Positions 9,335 to 17,823 of a stretch of 64,000 nucleotides of DNA are shown in pieces. Position 1 is the first letter of the stretch; every line of letters begins with the position of its first letter. The notes beneath the pieces were generated by a model. It was given only the letters and a program-made list of their open reading frames with translations. It searched no databases and was not told where the DNA came from. A program made the position numbers and the translations under genes. This DNA comes from Longirhabdus pacifica (lineage in GTDB: Bacteria > Bacillota > Bacilli > Paenibacillales > DSM-105158). The stretch spans positions 34,535 through 98,534 of the forward strand of contig NZ_QXJP01000015.1 of assembly GCF_004115085.1 (NCBI RefSeq), read 5' to 3'.

Positions 9335-9466
9335 TCACCGTTCTGTTACTATGCAGTTGCTAAAAAAGGATAGACTTATCCCGTTAGCTGCTGCATAAGA
9401 AAACATCGCCCGACGGATGTATAAAAATTCCAACACTTTACCGCGAGTCAATACAGAACGTTTCAT
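9335..9466 (-). CDS. 43-residue leader peptide of the ABC-F gene
   Basis: A short ORF with a strong AAAAGGAGG ribosome site 11 nt before its ATG, in the leader between the promoter and the terminators. The peptide starts MKRSVLTRGKVLEF and ends SNCIVTER. A small hairpin with a T-run (GGATA/TATCC plus TTTTTT, about 9362-9383) lies inside the ORF, and its stop codon lies in one arm of the long-range pairing. Leader peptides of this size precede several ABC-F and methyltransferase resistance genes that are switched on by drug-stalled ribosomes; that role here is inference. Confidence 0.6.
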   Translation of the reverse strand: MKRSVLTRGKVLEFLYIRRAMFSYAAANGISLSFFSNCIVTER

Positions 9467-9530
9467 CTCTTTATCCACCTCCTTTTCAACATGTACAAAT
9501 TTCATTACACTTCATTTTGATCACCCTATT

Positions 9531-9559
9531 ATTGTAAAAGAGAACCATTTTTTTTGCAA
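9531..9559 (-). promoter_or_regulatory. SigA-type promoter for the ABC-F leader
   Basis: On the - strand: TTGCAA, 17-nt spacer, TACAAT. Its position gives an ABC-F leader RNA of about 470 nt. Confidence 0.7.
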
Positions 9560-9591
9560 GGGGAACTGGTGCATAGTATTTTCTCTTACTT

Positions 9592-10035
9592 TTAATCTAA
9601 AAATTTCTCTATAACGGGTAGATCTGGCGGACTAATGTTAGAAGGGAGTTCATCTATAGAAAAAAATTGTAATGCTGCTACTTCGCTCTTCTCTTCCACT
9701 AAGCTACCGGAATAATTTCTGCAAATATAAGCTGACACAACCATATACACTTCATCTCCATTTGGATACTGGTAATATAGTGATGGACCAGAAAATACAT
9801 CAAATAGGTTTAAATCTTTCGCAATTAAACCTGTCTCCTCTTCTAATTCTCTTTTAGCAGCTTGTTCTAATGTTTCCCCCATTTCTAACGCACCACCACA
9901 TAAGCCCCAACAATCGTTATCTTTTCGCAACTGCAACAGTATTTGATTTGATTCATTTATGACAATGACGCAGGCTCCTGCCATGATTATTGGCTTGGAA
10001 CCTACAACTTTCCTCATTTCAGAAATGTAGCCCAT
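9592..10035 (-). CDS. NUDIX hydrolase
   Basis: A 147-residue protein with a complete NUDIX box, GGALEMGETLEQAAKRELEE followed by ETG, which binds Mg2+ and hydrolyses nucleoside-diphosphate-linked compounds. Substrates in this family include oxidised nucleotides, ADP-ribose and NADH, and sequence alone does not choose. The C-terminal SIDELPSNISPPDLPVIEKFLD resembles MutT-like proteins of Bacilli that are often called ADP-ribose pyrophosphatases. Its 3' end lies some 30 nt upstream of the ABC-F promoter, in the same direction. An AGGT ribosome site precedes the start. Confidence 0.85.
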   Translation of the reverse strand: MGYISEMRKVVGSKPIIMAGACVIVINESNQILLQLRKDNDCWGLCGGALEMGETLEQAAKRELEEETGLIAKDLNLFDVFSGPSLYYQYPNGDEVYMVVSAYICRNYSGSLVEEKSEVAALQFFSIDELPSNISPPDLPVIEKFLD

Positions 10036-10258
10036 ACTGTATTCACGACCTTTTCATGCATTCGACATTCGGATATTAACTAATATTAATAAACTCTATA
10101 CATTTTATAATATATCATTATTTTACATTTTTTTATTTTATTATACATATTATGTAGAATAAAATACATAAAAATATTAATTTTATAGTAGAAAAGAAGG
10201 ATCTTTTGTATTTTTATAGAATATAGAAATTAAATAATTTAAAAAGGTGGTACTAAAG

Positions 10259-10594
10259 TTGGATAATTTATTGTCTAAACACGATTTAACAACACAGCAA
10301 CTACAGATGCTTTCTGGTGAATTTGAAAAAAGAAAAAAATCAACAGGAACTACATGGATATTGTGGCTTTTCCTGGGAGGTATAGGAGGTCATCGTTACT
10401 ATTTAGGTAATATTCCTCAAGCAATAATTATGACACTTACACTTGGATTCTTAGGATTTTGGACACTAATTGATGCTTTCATGATCTCTGGTGCTATTCG
10501 TAAAGCAAATGAAAAGATTGAAAGTGAGATTATTCAAAATATCCAAGTAATGAATAGTGCAAAACAAAATGATGCTAATGTTCCAGCCATGTAA
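10259..10594 (+). CDS. TM2-domain membrane protein
   Basis: A small (111-residue) two-helix membrane protein. The TM2 domain is plain: WLFLGGIGGHRYYLGN, then helix IIMTLTLGFLGFWTLIDAFMI ending in the Asp-containing motif typical of the family. The first ~30 residues are hydrophilic and charged. I choose the TTG at 10259, eight bases after AAAGGTGG, over the upstream GTG at 10247 that overlaps the ribosome site. TM2 proteins have no settled function in bacteria. The gene stands alone and has its own terminator. Confidence 0.75.
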   Translation: MDNLLSKHDLTTQQLQMLSGEFEKRKKSTGTTWILWLFLGGIGGHRYYLGNIPQAIIMTLTLGFLGFWTLIDAFMISGAIRKANEKIESEIIQNIQVMNSAKQNDANVPAM

Positions 10595-10638
10595 AGATGG
10601 ACGAATATCATACTCCCATTAACAAAAAATTTTGGATA

Positions 10639-10668
10639 ACAGTAGCTGATATGGCTACTGTTTTTTTT
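10639..10668 (+). terminator. Intrinsic terminator of the TM2 gene
   Basis: ACAGTAG (10639-10645) pairs with CTACTGT (10655-10661), followed by a run of T residues. Confidence 0.8.
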
Positions 10669-10814
10669 AAAAAGTTAGAAAAATAAAAAGATGAAGCACT
10701 AGAAGTTGTCCATATGACAATACAATGGCTTGAGGCCACTATAAGCTTTCAAACAGCGTTTATTCAACGTCATCTTTTTGAAATTTTAAAGATTCAGTTA
10801 GAGCAGAAAATCTA

Positions 10815-11240
10815 TCATTTATTTTTTAGTGTTAAATCAACTAACAAATCAAGTAAGGAATCATTTGCTTCTTTGTTATAAGGATCGGCTGACAACGCAC
10901 TCAACCATGTTTTGATTTCATCATGCTCCGAAGATGATTTCATTGAATCCCATTGCTCAATATACATACCAAGAAAAGATAGAGTAAGCTCTAGATCACT
11001 ATTCAATATTTTTGCAATGAATTCCGCCTCTTCTTGTCCTGTTAATGCATTCTGTTTTTCTACCCCATTGACGTTATTTAATGCATAGAATGTACGTTGT
11101 AAGCTATTTGTTAATTGTTCCTCTGCATTATTTTTTATTTCTCTAAGTTCTATTGTTTCCTTATGCTGGCTCATACTAAAAAAAATCAATACAACTAACA
11201 GTGGACTTAATATAATGACTATTATGCTATTTTTCCTCAT
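10815..11240 (-). CDS. Small membrane-anchored protein of unknown function
   Basis: 141 residues. An uncleaved-looking N-terminal hydrophobic segment (IIVIILSPLLVVLIFFSM, residues ~6-23) is followed by a hydrophilic, helix-rich domain rich in Glu, Asn and Leu, so it is probably anchored in the membrane and faces outward. I recognise no family. A GGGGAGAGG ribosome site precedes the ATG. Neighbours on both sides point away or are separately transcribed, and they give no clue to function. Confidence 0.65.
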   Translation of the reverse strand: MRKNSIIVIILSPLLVVLIFFSMSQHKETIELREIKNNAEEQLTNSLQRTFYALNNVNGVEKQNALTGQEEAEFIAKILNSDLELTLSFLGMYIEQWDSMKSSSEHDEIKTWLSALSADPYNKEANDSLLDLLVDLTLKNK

Positions 11241-11546
11241 GTTCCTCTCCCCTTTTCATTACACGGAAATTAAAACCATATATTTAAACAATTTTACCAT
11301 ATAGATTGAACATCATATATATATCCGTATAATTTATGATTGTTTTCTAGGAAAATGAATGTCACTTTATTCATTACACCGTAAGGTATCTATATCTACA
11401 ATAAGCAGAACAGGGAAGATTTGTTACAATGATTACGATGGCTGGAGCAAGTTGATACATGACATACTCCAGCGTTTATAATAAAATTTTATCAGGAGAT
11501 ACATTTTATAAAAACGTACACATATAGAGAAAGGAAGTCAAAATAA
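11241..11546. other. Intergenic region, candidate promoter for the aldo/keto reductase
   Basis: No gene seen. GCTGGAG (11441-11447) and CTCCAGC (11467-11473) form an inverted repeat. TATAAT at 11477-11482 with TTGATA 19 nt upstream is a candidate, somewhat long-spaced, + strand promoter. The repeat overlaps it and could be an operator. Confidence 0.4.
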
Positions 11547-12464
11547 ATGAAAACGATACCATTAGGTACAACGACGCTGCAAGTTCCGTCTGTAGCAGTA
11601 GGTTGTATGCGAATTAATCAATTAGATAAACAAGAAGCAGAGAAGTTTGTTCAAACAGCATTAGATGAGGGTGCAAACTTTTTTGACCATGCAGACATTT
11701 ATGGAGGAGGAGAATGTGAAGTCATATTTGCGGATGCAGTGAACATGAATAGTACCGTTCGCGAAAAACTCATTCTTCAATCTAAATGCGGCATCAGGGA
11801 AGGTCAATTCGATTTCTCTAAAGACTACATTTTAACATCTGTTGACGACATTCTAAACCGATTGAAAACGGACTATCTTGATGTCTTGCATTTGCACCGT
11901 CCTGATGCATTAATGGAACCAGATGAAGTTGCTGAAGCTTTTGATATACTTGAACGTAGCGGTAAAGTTCGTCACTTTGGTGTTTCCAATCAAAATCCGA
12001 TGCAAATACAGCTACTGAAAAAATCAGTAAGACAACCTATTGTCGCGAATCAACTGCAACTTAGCATTACCAATGCGAACATGATTTCTAACGGAATGAA
12101 CGTCAATATGCTCAATGAATCTGCTGTAAATCGTGATGGCAGTGTACTAGATTTTTGTAGATTGCACGATATTACGATTCAACCATGGTCTCCATTTCAA
12201 TACGGATTTTTCGAAGGTATATTCTTGGGTAATGAAAAATTTCCTGCTTTGAATGCAACCATTAATGACATCGCAGCAAAATACGAAGTCTCGAATACAA
12301 CCATTGCGCTAGCATGGATTCTGCGTCATCCTGCACAGATGCAACCTGTAGTGGGAACAACGAATATGCAACGTCTGAAGGACTGTTTTAAAGCAGCAGA
12401 TATCTACTTAACTAGAAAAGAGTGGTACGATATTTACTGTGCAGCTGGTAATGTATTGCCGTAA
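11547..12464 (+). CDS. Aldo/keto reductase (YdhF-like)
   Basis: A 305-residue NADPH-dependent oxidoreductase of the aldo/keto reductase barrel family. The catalytic set can be followed in order: Asp and Tyr in FFDHADIYGGGECE, Lys in LILQSKCGI, His in DVLHLHRPDALM. The C-terminal half has the usual cofactor region HPAQMQPVVGTTNMQRL. The layout matches the E. coli YdhF group, whose natural carbonyl substrate is unknown. AAAGGAAG precedes the ATG. It is a single-gene unit with a terminator shared with the convergent spore-protein gene. Confidence 0.9.
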   Translation: MKTIPLGTTTLQVPSVAVGCMRINQLDKQEAEKFVQTALDEGANFFDHADIYGGGECEVIFADAVNMNSTVREKLILQSKCGIREGQFDFSKDYILTSVDDILNRLKTDYLDVLHLHRPDALMEPDEVAEAFDILERSGKVRHFGVSNQNPMQIQLLKKSVRQPIVANQLQLSITNANMISNGMNVNMLNESAVNRDGSVLDFCRLHDITIQPWSPFQYGFFEGIFLGNEKFPALNATINDIAAKYEVSNTTIALAWILRHPAQMQPVVGTTNMQRLKDCFKAADIYLTRKEWYDIYCAAGNVLP

Positions 12465-12513
12465 GTTTGTCGTAGCTAGTATGATTCAATTTAAAGTCAC
12501 AAAATAAATACAT

Positions 12514-12548
12514 TAAAAAACCTTCGGGGTTGCTTTCCTCCCGAAGGA
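12514..12548. terminator. Bidirectional terminator
   Basis: CCTTCGGG (12521-12528) pairs with CCCGAAGG (12540-12547), with an A-run before it. It ends the - strand gene at 12555 and may also serve the + strand aldo/keto reductase. Confidence 0.75.
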
Positions 12549-12554
12549 TTACAT

Positions 12555-12989
12555 TTAAAGTTTCACCCTCTTATTTCCTATTTTAATTACTTTACCTTTG
12601 TTATTAAATACTACTTTTCTATTTACTAATACTCCATTCTCTAAAAATTGTGCAAAAGCTCTTTTTTTATTTTTATTTTTAAGTCTAGGGACTTTAGTAA
12701 CTTTTAAGTTCATTACTCTTCTTGATGGCATATTAATTGTTGTCGTTTGTATCGTTTGACTTGGAGAGAGGTTCAGAAACGTTTGCCCATTTCTTTGCTT
12801 GACTGTAACATTGGCATTGGAGATTTGAATGAAAAATGGACAAGTACAAAATGCGAAGCATGTGCAATTTGCATCATCTTGACAAGGAAAGAAAAAAGAA
12901 CAAAAATCACCCTCATCTGCACACTGTCCTAGCATGGATCGTAAGTTCACAGTTTTTCTTGTAACTTTCACAGATTTATTTCTTAACAC
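12555..12989 (-). CDS. Cys-rich, basic protein, possibly a spore surface component
   Basis: 144 residues, not assigned to a family. The N-terminal third has a Cys/Phe-rich block (CADEGDFCSFFFPCQDD and CTCFAFCTCPFF, about residues 23-53). The middle is Thr/Asn/Gln-rich and the last 50 residues are strongly basic. Such composition is seen in cross-linked spore-coat or exosporium proteins. A CATACTATA sequence at 13009-13017 (- strand) fits the SigK -10 consensus, though the -35 spacing is not convincing. The start is GTG behind GGGGGTGA. The spore role is inference. Confidence 0.55.
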   Translation of the reverse strand: MLRNKSVKVTRKTVNLRSMLGQCADEGDFCSFFFPCQDDANCTCFAFCTCPFFIQISNANVTVKQRNGQTFLNLSPSQTIQTTTINMPSRRVMNLKVTKVPRLKNKNKKRAFAQFLENGVLVNRKVVFNNKGKVIKIGNKRVKL

Positions 12990-13069
12990 AAATAGTCACC
13001 CCCTGCTTTATAGTATGAGGTTGTTTATGTTTTGCTTGTACGAACTAAGTAGTGTAATTGCTTCATAAT

Positions 13070-13107
13070 AAAAAAATAAGTAGACCCTGAAAGATCTACT
13101 TATTTTT
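13070..13107 (-). terminator. Terminator downstream of rlmCD
   Basis: AAAAATAAGTAGA (13072-13084) pairs with TCTACTTATTTTT (13095-13107). It lies about 70 nt after the rlmCD stop. Confidence 0.75.
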
Positions 13108-13176
13108 AAATACCACATTGCATGGCTATATGGTTTTCCATTTTGATTTTTTTACAAATCAACACAATGACCGCTT

Positions 13177-14619
13177 CTATACCTTAACTAACAACGCCAC
13201 AGTTTCCACATGGGTAGTGTGAGGGAACATATCTACAGGCTGTACTTCCATTACTTTGTATCCACCTTCTGTGAGTATATGCACATCACGAGCTAGCGTA
13301 GATGGATTACAAGACACATAGACGACGCGTTTGGGCGTCATTTCGATGATGGTATCTAACAATGTCTTATCGCACCCTTTGCGAGGTGGATCAACGACGA
13401 TAACATCTGCCATAACTCCGTTCTGTTTCCATGCAGGAATGACTTCTTCTGCCTTTCCTGTTTCGAAAACAACATTATCGATGTGATTTAATGTTGCATT
13501 GTAAGTTGCATCTTTTATGGCTTGTTCTACAATCTCTACTCCATACACTTTTTTGGCATGTTGTGCTAAAAATAATGAGATGGTGCCTATACCACAATAC
13601 GCATCGATGACGATTTCTTCTCCTGACAAATCTGCATATTGCAGTGCTTTGTCATAAAGTATTTTCGTTTGTTCTGGATTCACTTGATAAAATGATGTTG
13701 CAGAAATGGCAAAACGAACGTCTCCTATATGGTCATAAATTTCTTTCTGACCCCAAAGTACGATCGTCTCATGTCCTAATAACGTATTCGTTCTTTTCTC
13801 ATTGATGTTTTGACAAATACTTTTTACCTGAGGGAACTGAGATGTAATCCGATCTATCCATTGCTGTTTATGTGGGATTTTTCTCCCGTTTGTGATGAAC
13901 ACCACCATCACTTCTCCAGTATGAAAACCTGTTCTGACCATGACCTGACGCAGCAGTCCAGTATGCGTCATTTCATCGTAAGTGGAGATACCTAGCTCTG
14001 ACGCGATTTGTTTTATCGCTAAAATAACGTTATCGTTTTGTTCATGTTGAATCATACATGACTCCATATCAATGATACGATGCGTACGAGGAGCGTAAAA
14101 ACCAGCAACCATTGCACCTTCTTCTTGCCCAAAAGGAACCATTGCTTTATTACGGTATGCCCATGGATGTTCCATACCTAACGTGGGATGAACGATCGTT
14201 TCATGCTGCACCTGATGTGAAGCTTCATTTTTAACCTTTTCACTCTCCAATGTATCATCTTCGTTCACCATGGTTACATTTAATTTACCAATTCGTTGTA
14301 AATTATCGAATACTTGCTGCTGCTTATATTGTAACTGCTGTTCGTAACGGAGGTGTTGCAACTGACAGCCTCCACAGCTAGAAAAATGTACACAATCAGG
14401 CTGTACTCTGTATTCACCAGATTCCAATACTTCCATCAACTTAGCATATCCGTATTTTTTCTTTACTTTAATCACTTTCACTTCTGCTTTATCTCCAGGA
14501 AGTGCGCCATCAACAAAAAGAGTAAACCCATCCACCTGGCCTACTCCCATACCTTCATGTGTTAATCCTTTGATCGTGATGATATACCTCTCGTTTTTAC
14601 TTACAGGTAACGTTGTCAT
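13177..14619 (-). CDS. rlmCD: 23S rRNA (uracil-C5)-methyltransferase, RlmCD/TrmA family
   Basis: An S-adenosylmethionine-dependent RNA methyltransferase of 480 residues. Domains in order: an N-terminal TRAM domain (about residues 10-65), a [4Fe-4S] cluster motif CVHFSSCGGCQLQHL, a central RNA-binding part, then the catalytic domain with SAM loop VIDAYCGIGTISLFLA, DPPRKGCDKT and the nucleophilic Cys in VYVSCNPSTLARD. B. subtilis RlmCD (YerS) makes m5U747 and m5U1939. I start at the ATG at 14619, after AAAGGA, because the peptide then lines up with YerS; starts at 14640 and 14664 are in frame. dagK lies upstream on the same strand, as yerQ-yerS do in B. subtilis. Confidence 0.92.
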   Translation of the reverse strand: MTTLPVSKNERYIITIKGLTHEGMGVGQVDGFTLFVDGALPGDKAEVKVIKVKKKYGYAKLMEVLESGEYRVQPDCVHFSSCGGCQLQHLRYEQQLQYKQQQVFDNLQRIGKLNVTMVNEDDTLESEKVKNEASHQVQHETIVHPTLGMEHPWAYRNKAMVPFGQEEGAMVAGFYAPRTHRIIDMESCMIQHEQNDNVILAIKQIASELGISTYDEMTHTGLLRQVMVRTGFHTGEVMVVFITNGRKIPHKQQWIDRITSQFPQVKSICQNINEKRTNTLLGHETIVLWGQKEIYDHIGDVRFAISATSFYQVNPEQTKILYDKALQYADLSGEEIVIDAYCGIGTISLFLAQHAKKVYGVEIVEQAIKDATYNATLNHIDNVVFETGKAEEVIPAWKQNGVMADVIVVDPPRKGCDKTLLDTIIEMTPKRVVYVSCNPSTLARDVHILTEGGYKVMEVQPVDMFPHTTHVETVALLVKV

Positions 14620-14704
14620 ATTTCTATCCTTTGTCTTCATGTTAACTAACTTCCACTCCGCCATAGATGTATTATTTTTCCATGCTAATTTAAAATTAAC
14701 ACCA

Positions 14705-15610
14705 TTAATATTTGCTTTTACCAGATGGATCTACAAAAAACTCAATATGTTCACGAAGATTTTTAAAATGACAAGGTAATGTACCTCCATATTCTCCGTC
14801 AAGATTTAACTGGGTGAGCTTAGAAGCCTGAACGTCTACTTCATCTGCTTGAAAATGTATCACCAGATCATCATGAATATGTTCCCCGCGTAGCGCTAGC
14901 GTTACGACACGAATAAACTCAGCTAAATTACATTTTTTAAGCAAAATAACATCAAACAATCCGTCTTGCAAGTCTGCTTGAGGTGCCAGCTTTTCAAATC
15001 CACCGACAGAATTACTATTAGAGATCAGAAAGAGCATGAACTCCCCTTCATAAAAGTGCTCATTGGCATGAACTTTTAATGCTGTTGGTTTTATTCTTGG
15101 CAACAGCTCTAAACCTTTCATGTAATAAGCCAGTTGACCCAGCATCGTTTTTAACCGACTCGGAACTTCATAGGTTAATTCCGTCATCGATCCTCCACCA
15201 GCAATATTAATAAAATATTTATCATTCACTCTACCGATATCTAACGCAGAGCAATGTTCATTCACGATAATTTCACATGCTTTTTTCCAATATTTAGGTA
15301 TTCCTAGTGCGCGAGCAAAGTCGTTTGTTGTTCCTACTGGAATAATGCCTAGTTGCGGTCGAAAAGATTTTTCGGCCATCCCATTAACAACTTCGTTAAT
15401 CGTTCCATCTCCACCTGCTGCAATGATGATGTCGTATTCTCTTTCCACTGCTTTTTCTGCCGCAAGTTTGGCATCTCCTTCACTCGTTGTTGCGTGTGTG
15501 GAAGTCTCCACATCATGTTCTTCGAGATATTGTAATATGTCAGGAAGCTTTCTTTTCATTTCTTCTCTTCCTGAAGTAGGATTATAAATCAAGCGGGCTC
15601 TTTTTCCCAT
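14705..15610 (-). CDS. dagK: Diacylglycerol kinase (DgkB-like)
   Basis: A soluble lipid kinase of 301 residues that phosphorylates diacylglycerol released during lipoteichoic acid synthesis, returning it to phospholipid synthesis as phosphatidic acid. Visible signatures: the N-terminal RLIYNPTSGRE, ATP-binding IAAGGDGTINEVVNGM (about residues 63-78), PVGTTNDFARALGIP, and a C-terminal beta-rich lobe with NLDGEYGGTLP. AAAGGAG stands eight bases before the ATG. The pairing with rlmCD is conserved in Bacillus and supports the identity. Confidence 0.92.
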   Translation of the reverse strand: MGKRARLIYNPTSGREEMKRKLPDILQYLEEHDVETSTHATTSEGDAKLAAEKAVEREYDIIIAAGGDGTINEVVNGMAEKSFRPQLGIIPVGTTNDFARALGIPKYWKKACEIIVNEHCSALDIGRVNDKYFINIAGGGSMTELTYEVPSRLKTMLGQLAYYMKGLELLPRIKPTALKVHANEHFYEGEFMLFLISNSNSVGGFEKLAPQADLQDGLFDVILLKKCNLAEFIRVVTLALRGEHIHDDLVIHFQADEVDVQASKLTQLNLDGEYGGTLPCHFKNLREHIEFFVDPSGKSKY

Positions 15611-15638
15611 GTTTCATACTCCTTTAGTCTAGATCAAA

Positions 15639-16427
15639 TCATACCAAGCTTTGTGTACGTATTGCATCCTTTATCTGCTGTTCCATCCATGCGGTAATCA
15701 GAGGATCTGGCAACATTGCTTGTTCAATATATCGGCAAGATATAGTGGAGATTCTAGATGGAATAACTTGATTGATGAAATACCCTTTGCTTAGAAATAA
15801 AGGAACAACCGTAATGTCGCAATTCGGTTCTTCTTTTTTCCATTTACTTAATGTAGAAGGTAGCTGGTCAGGCAACAGTAACGCAATGTCCACTGCTTTG
15901 ACGTGAGAACGTTCTTTTACTTGTGAAGCAACACTTCTCATCCCTTGCTCCCACTTTTCTTTAAACCCAGATTCATTGCTTCCATGACCGACTAGTATGA
16001 TGATTTCCTTTTCAGGCTGATGGATTACAGGTTGTATTTTAGCTGCAATCATTTCTGCTACGATCGGATGATCATCCAATGGATCGCACAATGTCATTTG
16101 TGCTTTCATGCGGAAAGGTTGTAAGTCAGTTGGTATGGTCGGATTACTCTGTGCACCAAGGGCGTAATGAATTTCATCCATATGCGTACTTCCTGAGGAA
16201 ACAAATAAAGGCACAACAATGATATGGGTAATACCTCTCCCCTCTAGCTCGTCAATGCCATCTTGTATACATCGCCCTTCTACCACTTCCTCCAAAAAAG
16301 AACAAACGACAGGAATGTCATACGGTAATGTGATGTCTCCTACAGCTTCGTCAACAAGGTCATTCCATCTATTATTTTTTGAACCATGACAAATTATAAG
16401 TACACCAGTATTGTTGGACGGTTCCAT
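15639..16427 (-). CDS. CbiX/SirB-type sirohydrochlorin chelatase-like protein
   Basis: 262 residues with two CbiX-like half domains: VLIICHGSKNNRW starts the first and IILVGHGSNESGFK the second. SSGSTHMDEIHYALG supplies the second metal-site His of the first domain. The equivalent site in the second domain (LSKGYFINQVIPSR) lacks it, so perhaps only one half is catalytic. The family inserts Fe2+ or Co2+ into sirohydrochlorin for siroheme or cobalamin. No other tetrapyrrole genes are in the window, so the substrate is uncertain. It lies 28 nt upstream of dagK and is probably co-transcribed with it. Confidence 0.8.
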   Translation of the reverse strand: MEPSNNTGVLIICHGSKNNRWNDLVDEAVGDITLPYDIPVVCSFLEEVVEGRCIQDGIDELEGRGITHIIVVPLFVSSGSTHMDEIHYALGAQSNPTIPTDLQPFRMKAQMTLCDPLDDHPIVAEMIAAKIQPVIHQPEKEIIILVGHGSNESGFKEKWEQGMRSVASQVKERSHVKAVDIALLLPDQLPSTLSKWKKEEPNCDITVVPLFLSKGYFINQVIPSRISTISCRYIEQAMLPDPLITAWMEQQIKDAIRTQSLV

Positions 16428-16459
16428 GTCTGATTTATCTCCCTTCCCTTTTTGTCTAT

Positions 16460-16753
16460 TTATTTTCCTATTCTTTCGAGTGCCATTTTATAACCATCAT
16501 TCCCATAATTTAAGCAACGTTTCACACGACTAATCGTCGCTGTGCTTGCACCTGTCTCCGCTTCGATCTGGTTGTATGTGGCACCTTTTCTCAACATCCT
16601 TGCGACTTCTAGTCGTTGCGCAAGGGACTCCATTTCGTTTACTGTACATAAATCATCAAAAAAAACGTAACATTCTTCTACAGATTTCAATGTTAGTATG
16701 GACTCAAATAGTTGATCTATGGATTTATCATTTAATTTTTTTAGTTGCATCAT
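16460..16753 (-). CDS. yerC: TrpR-family DNA-binding protein YerC
   Basis: A 97-residue all-helical protein of the YerC/YecD branch of the TrpR repressor superfamily. The helix-turn-helix is plain in ATYNQIEAETGASTATISRV (about residues 57-76), and LCTVNEMESLAQRLEVARML is the preceding helix pair. The regulon is not known. A GGGGGAAACG segment precedes tandem ATGs. It is the first gene of a likely yerC-cbiX-dagK-rlmCD run on the - strand. Confidence 0.88.
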   Translation of the reverse strand: MMQLKKLNDKSIDQLFESILTLKSVEECYVFFDDLCTVNEMESLAQRLEVARMLRKGATYNQIEAETGASTATISRVKRCLNYGNDGYKMALERIGK

Positions 16754-16946
16754 CGTTTCCCCCTATAACCTATAATTACTATACCTATCATACTTTATTT
16801 CTTTAATACCTTCAAACTTTAACTTTGTTAAGTGTATAATCATTGCTAACTTCTGCGTTATTTTACATTATAATGTTCACCCTTAAGCTTTTCTTTTTCA
16901 ATATTGATTCATAAACAACAACTAAATATAAGTTTAACACAAAAAT

Positions 16947-16960
16947 AGAAAGCGCTTTCA
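16947..16960. promoter_or_regulatory. cre-like catabolite-response element
   Basis: AGAAAGCGCTTTCA; on the - strand TGAAAGCGCTTTCT, a full match to the CcpA-binding consensus TGWAARCGYTWNCW. It lies between divergent yerC and the Arg-rich protein gene, so either or neither may be the target. The rest of the 16754-17093 interval is AT-rich with no gene seen. Confidence 0.6.
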
Positions 16961-17093
16961 ATATTTTTTGACTTTTTCATCATTTTCATTTTCTGCTTAT
17001 GTTTTTTTATAAATTACTTCAAAAATAGGGCAACCGTCCATACCATTACATGAATACACACATAGCATAATAAAAAAAAGGATTGTGAATGTG

Positions 17094-17660
17094 ATGAATC
17101 AGCATCATCATCATCTAAAACATTTAGATGCACACCAAGCAGCAAAATCTAAAACATCCGCCTTTAATAATCCTGGCGGTAATGGATACCCAGGCTTACC
17201 TCCTTTTGGTGGTGGCTCCCAATTTGGTGACCAGTTTCCTTTTAGCGGAAATCCTGGTGGGGGTGGAAGCTCTCAAGGAGGTGGTTCTCCCCCTGCAAAA
17301 TCAGGATCAGGTTCAGGATCAAACTTTAGTTTTAATGATGTAAAGAATATTATGTCCCGCATGGGTGGAGTAGAAGGCATGATGGGCACGTTCAATAAAG
17401 TAGGTTCATTTATGCAGAGTATGCAAAAAATGAGTCCTATGTTAAGGCTATTACTCGGTTCCTTTTTAGGAAAAACTTCTGCCACCAGCCAAAATACGCG
17501 CCGTAAAAGAAAGAGGAAGAGAAGAAGAAATACCACTTCTAACCGAAATCGCACATACGCAAAGAAAAATCAAAATCGAAGCGGAAATCGAAATGGCAAT
17601 AGAAATCGAAGCAATTACAATAATAGAAGAACGAAAAAAAGAGGAAAAAATCGCCGCTAA
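17094..17660 (+). CDS. Low-complexity Gly-rich/Arg-rich protein, spore-coat-like
   Basis: 188 residues in three parts: a His-rich start (MNQHHHHLKHLDAHQ), a Gly/Pro/Ser-rich stretch to about residue 75, a short helical unit (FSFNDVKNIMSRMGGVEGMM through MSPMLRLLLGSF), and a ~65-residue tail of almost only Arg, Lys and Asn. The helical unit resembles the YqfQ/YppG type of spore-coat proteins, and Arg/Lys-rich tails are common in coat or nucleic-acid-binding proteins. Function is not established. ATG, GTG 17091 and GTG 17085 are all possible starts after AAAAGGA; I use the ATG. It is followed by a clear terminator. Confidence 0.65.
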   Translation: MNQHHHHLKHLDAHQAAKSKTSAFNNPGGNGYPGLPPFGGGSQFGDQFPFSGNPGGGGSSQGGGSPPAKSGSGSGSNFSFNDVKNIMSRMGGVEGMMGTFNKVGSFMQSMQKMSPMLRLLLGSFLGKTSATSQNTRRKRKRKRRRNTTSNRNRTYAKKNQNRSGNRNGNRNRSNYNNRRTKKRGKNRR

Positions 17661-17668
17661 TACATGCA

Positions 17669-17694
17669 GAAGGAGCTTTTGTGCTCCTTCTTTT
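17669..17694 (+). terminator. Intrinsic terminator
   Basis: GAAGGAGC pairs with GCTCCTTC across a 6-nt loop and is followed by TTTT, nine bases after the stop of the Arg-rich protein gene. Confidence 0.85.
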
Positions 17695-17823
17695 GCTGTT
17701 ATCTGTTGTATTTGTTTTCGATCTAGTGCTCTGCTATTTACTGGTTTGTTATGATGTGTGTTCCTATCTAGTGCTTTGCAGTTTAGCGTGATGTTGACGT
17801 GTTCTTGTTTTAATGTTTTGTTG

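Larger units (their letters stand above)
9106..9344 (-). promoter_or_regulatory. Long-range pairing arms flanking the ABC-F leader terminators
   Basis: The segment 9106-9124 (forward AGAACGGTTTTAGCCCACT) is the reverse complement of two blocks at 9316-9326 and 9337-9344, which a 10-nt insertion separates. This gives 19 possible base pairs. The upstream arm covers the last codons and stop of the leader ORF, so a ribosome stalled there would block the pairing. The arms enclose terminators T1 and T2. Confidence 0.55.

Noticed and set aside
9417..9614. + strand 65-codon frame in the ABC-F leader region
   Set aside because: The other strand holds a consistent promoter, leader ORF and terminators; this frame has no ribosome site.
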